DNA of 6,706 nt from Deltaproteobacteria bacterium (GTDB taxonomy: Bacteria; Desulfobacterota; Desulfuromonadia; Geobacterales; Pseudopelobacteraceae): contig JAURXC010000401.1 of the NCBI GenBank assembly GCA_030654645.1, positions 1 to 6,706 of the forward strand, written 5' to 3'. A program made the position numbers and the translations under genes. Each line of letters opens with the position of its first letter. Positions within the stretch are counted from its first letter, which is position 1. Below are positions 5,406-6,706 of this stretch, piece by piece. The notes beneath the pieces are model-generated. The model did no database searches and was not told where the DNA came from. It saw nothing but the letters and a program-made list of their open reading frames with translations.

Positions 5406-6706
5406 ATGAAACCGACCTTCTACGTTACAACCCCGATTTACTACGTCAACGATGTCCCGCATATCGGACACGCCTACACCACTGTTGCCGCCGATGTCCT
5501 GGCACGCTACAAACGGTTGATGGGTTACGATGTCTATTTCCTGACCGGCAGCGACGAGCATGGCCAGAAAGTCGAAAAGGCCGCCATTACCGCCGGAGAG
5601 ACGCCGCTTGAACTGGCGGACCGGGTAGTAAAACGCTACCAGGCGCTCTGGGAACGGCTGGGAATTTCACACAGCGACTTTATCCGCACCACCCAGGAAC
5701 GCCATAAAAAGGGTGTCAGTGAAATATTCAGCAACATTCTCGCCAAGGGAGACATATACCTTGGTGAATACGAGGACTGGTACTGCACCCCCTGCGAAAC
5801 ATTCTGGACGGAAACCCAGCTGATCGAGGGGCGCTGCCCCGACTGCAACCGGCCGGTTGAAAAACTCAAGGAGGAATCATACTTCTTCCGCATGAGCAAA
5901 TACCAGGAGCAGCTGCTGGCACACATCGAAGCACACCCAGATTTTATTCAACCCAAGAGCAAACGCAATGAAATCGTCTCATTCATCAAGGAGGGTCTGC
6001 GCGACCTTTCCGTTTCACGCACGACCTTTACCTGGGGCATTCCGGTGCCGGGCAACGACCGCCACATCATCTACGTCTGGTTCGACGCCCTGACCAACTA
6101 CATCAGCGCCCTCGGCTACCCGGATGAATCCGGAAATTACAGCCGCTACTGGCCTGTAGACGTGCACCTGATCGGCAAGGACATCCTCCGTTTTCACGCC
6201 GTGTACTGGCCGACCTTCCTGATGGCGGCCGACCTGCCGCTGCCTGAAAAAGTCTTTGCCCATGGCTGGTGGACCGTGGAAGGGCAAAAGATGAGCAAGA
6301 GCCTACAGAACGTGGTAGAGCCAAACATGCTGATCGACAAATACGGCGTTGACGTGGTGCGCTACTTCCTGCTGCGGGAAGTCCCCTTCGGCCTGGACGG
6401 GGACTTTTCACACACCGCGCTGATCCAGCGCATGAACTCGGACCTGGCCAATGACATCGGCAACCTGCTCTCACGCTCCACCGCGATGGCAGTAAAGTAT
6501 TTTGAAGGCATCCTGCCGGAACCATCTGAAATGATCGAAATTGACCTGGCCTTGAAGACTAAAACCGTGGAAATGATAGCAATTGTTGACAAGTTCATTG
6601 ATGAGCTGGCCTTCAGCAAGGCGCTGCAGGCGATCTGGGACGTGATTTCAGCCGGAAACAAATACATCGACGACTCGGCCCCCTGGACGCTGGCCAAGGA
6701 TCCGGC
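5406..6706 (+). CDS. metG: Methionyl-tRNA synthetase, N-terminal 433 codons (runs off right edge)
   Basis: MetRS activates methionine with ATP and charges initiator and elongator tRNA-Met in the cytoplasm. The visible frame is open without interruption from ATG 5406 to the window edge. The class I catalytic signature is intact: HIGH at residues 19-22 and KMSKS at 295-299. The TGSDEHGQK stretch (47-55) is typical of MetRS. The connective-peptide zinc knuckle is a single CX2C...CX2C set (Cys127, Cys130, Cys144, Cys147). YVWFDALTNYISALGY (about 224-239) and HLIGKDILRFHAVYWP (about 256-271) line the active site. The helical anticodon-binding domain begins near residue 360 (NSDLANDIGNLLSR), and the Trp of APW near the end is probably the anticodon-stacking residue. 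Whether a C-terminal tRNA-binding domain follows cannot be seen. The ribosome site AGGAG lies within the upstream gene. Confidence 0.97.
   Translation, partial: MKPTFYVTTPIYYVNDVPHIGHAYTTVAADVLARYKRLMGYDVYFLTGSDEHGQKVEKAAITAGETPLELADRVVKRYQALWERLGISHSDFIRTTQERHKKGVSEIFSNILAKGDIYLGEYEDWYCTPCETFWTETQLIEGRCPDCNRPVEKLKEESYFFRMSKYQEQLLAHIEAHPDFIQPKSKRNEIVSFIKEGLRDLSVSRTTFTWGIPVPGNDRHIIYVWFDALTNYISALGYPDESGNYSRYWPVDVHLIGKDILRFHAVYWPTFLMAADLPLPEKVFAHGWWTVEGQKMSKSLQNVVEPNMLIDKYGVDVVRYFLLREVPFGLDGDFSHTALIQRMNSDLANDIGNLLSRSTAMAVKYFEGILPEPSEMIEIDLALKTKTVEMIAIVDKFIDELAFSKALQAIWDVISAGNKYIDDSAPWTLAKDP

Noticed and set aside
5058..5561. 167-residue open frame on the minus strand
   Set aside because: It runs antisense across the end of the RicT-family gene and the start of metG, both well supported, and has no recognisable motif.
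1..6706. Mobile element, CRISPR, tRNA/rRNA or novel defence or biosynthetic system
   Set aside because: Coding is nearly continuous with conserved housekeeping genes of uniform composition. No direct-repeat arrays, terminal inverted repeats, transposase motifs or tRNA-like folds were seen.

Overview
The window is a stretch of bacterial core genome with seven protein-coding genes in two divergent groups. The gene set and order (tmk, holB, a PSP1/RicT-family gene, metG on one side; rnc and an Elp3-like radical SAM gene on the other), the moderate GC content and the protein sequence style suggest a Desulfuromonadia/Geobacter-like bacterium (former Deltaproteobacteria). That placement is by recall and was not checked by a search. 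The tmk-holB-ricT neighbourhood also recalls the tmk/holB/yaaT region of Bacillus subtilis.

Left-hand group (minus strand, 2347 down to 1): rnc (RNase III), a radical SAM protein, and the first 195 codons of an M42-family metallo-aminopeptidase that runs off the left edge. The three genes are packed tightly: rnc and the radical SAM gene share a GTGA overlap, and the radical SAM and peptidase genes overlap by 19 bases. They are very likely one transcript, driven by a good sigma70-type promoter just upstream of rnc.

Central intergenic region (2348-2494): two back-to-back sigma70-like promoters, each with a 17-base spacer, one for rnc (minus) and one for tmk (plus). A small 18-base inverted repeat lies between the two -35 boxes.

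Right-hand group (plus strand, 2495 to the end): tmk (dTMP kinase), holB (DNA polymerase III delta' subunit) overlapping tmk by 14 bases, a 152-base gap with a hairpin at the holB stop codon, a PSP1/RicT-family gene with a long basic disordered tail, and metG (methionyl-tRNA synthetase) starting one base after it and running off the right edge. The group combines DNA precursor supply (dTTP), the replicative clamp loader, a likely RNA-processing or signalling factor, and protein synthesis.

I found no mobile element, CRISPR array, RNA gene or novel defence or biosynthetic system. The points worth a second look are small: five of seven genes use non-ATG starts, the tmk start is ambiguous, RNase III has Gln where the E. 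coli enzyme has Glu38, delta' has a degenerate Walker A, and the RicT homologue has extra cysteines and a basic tail.
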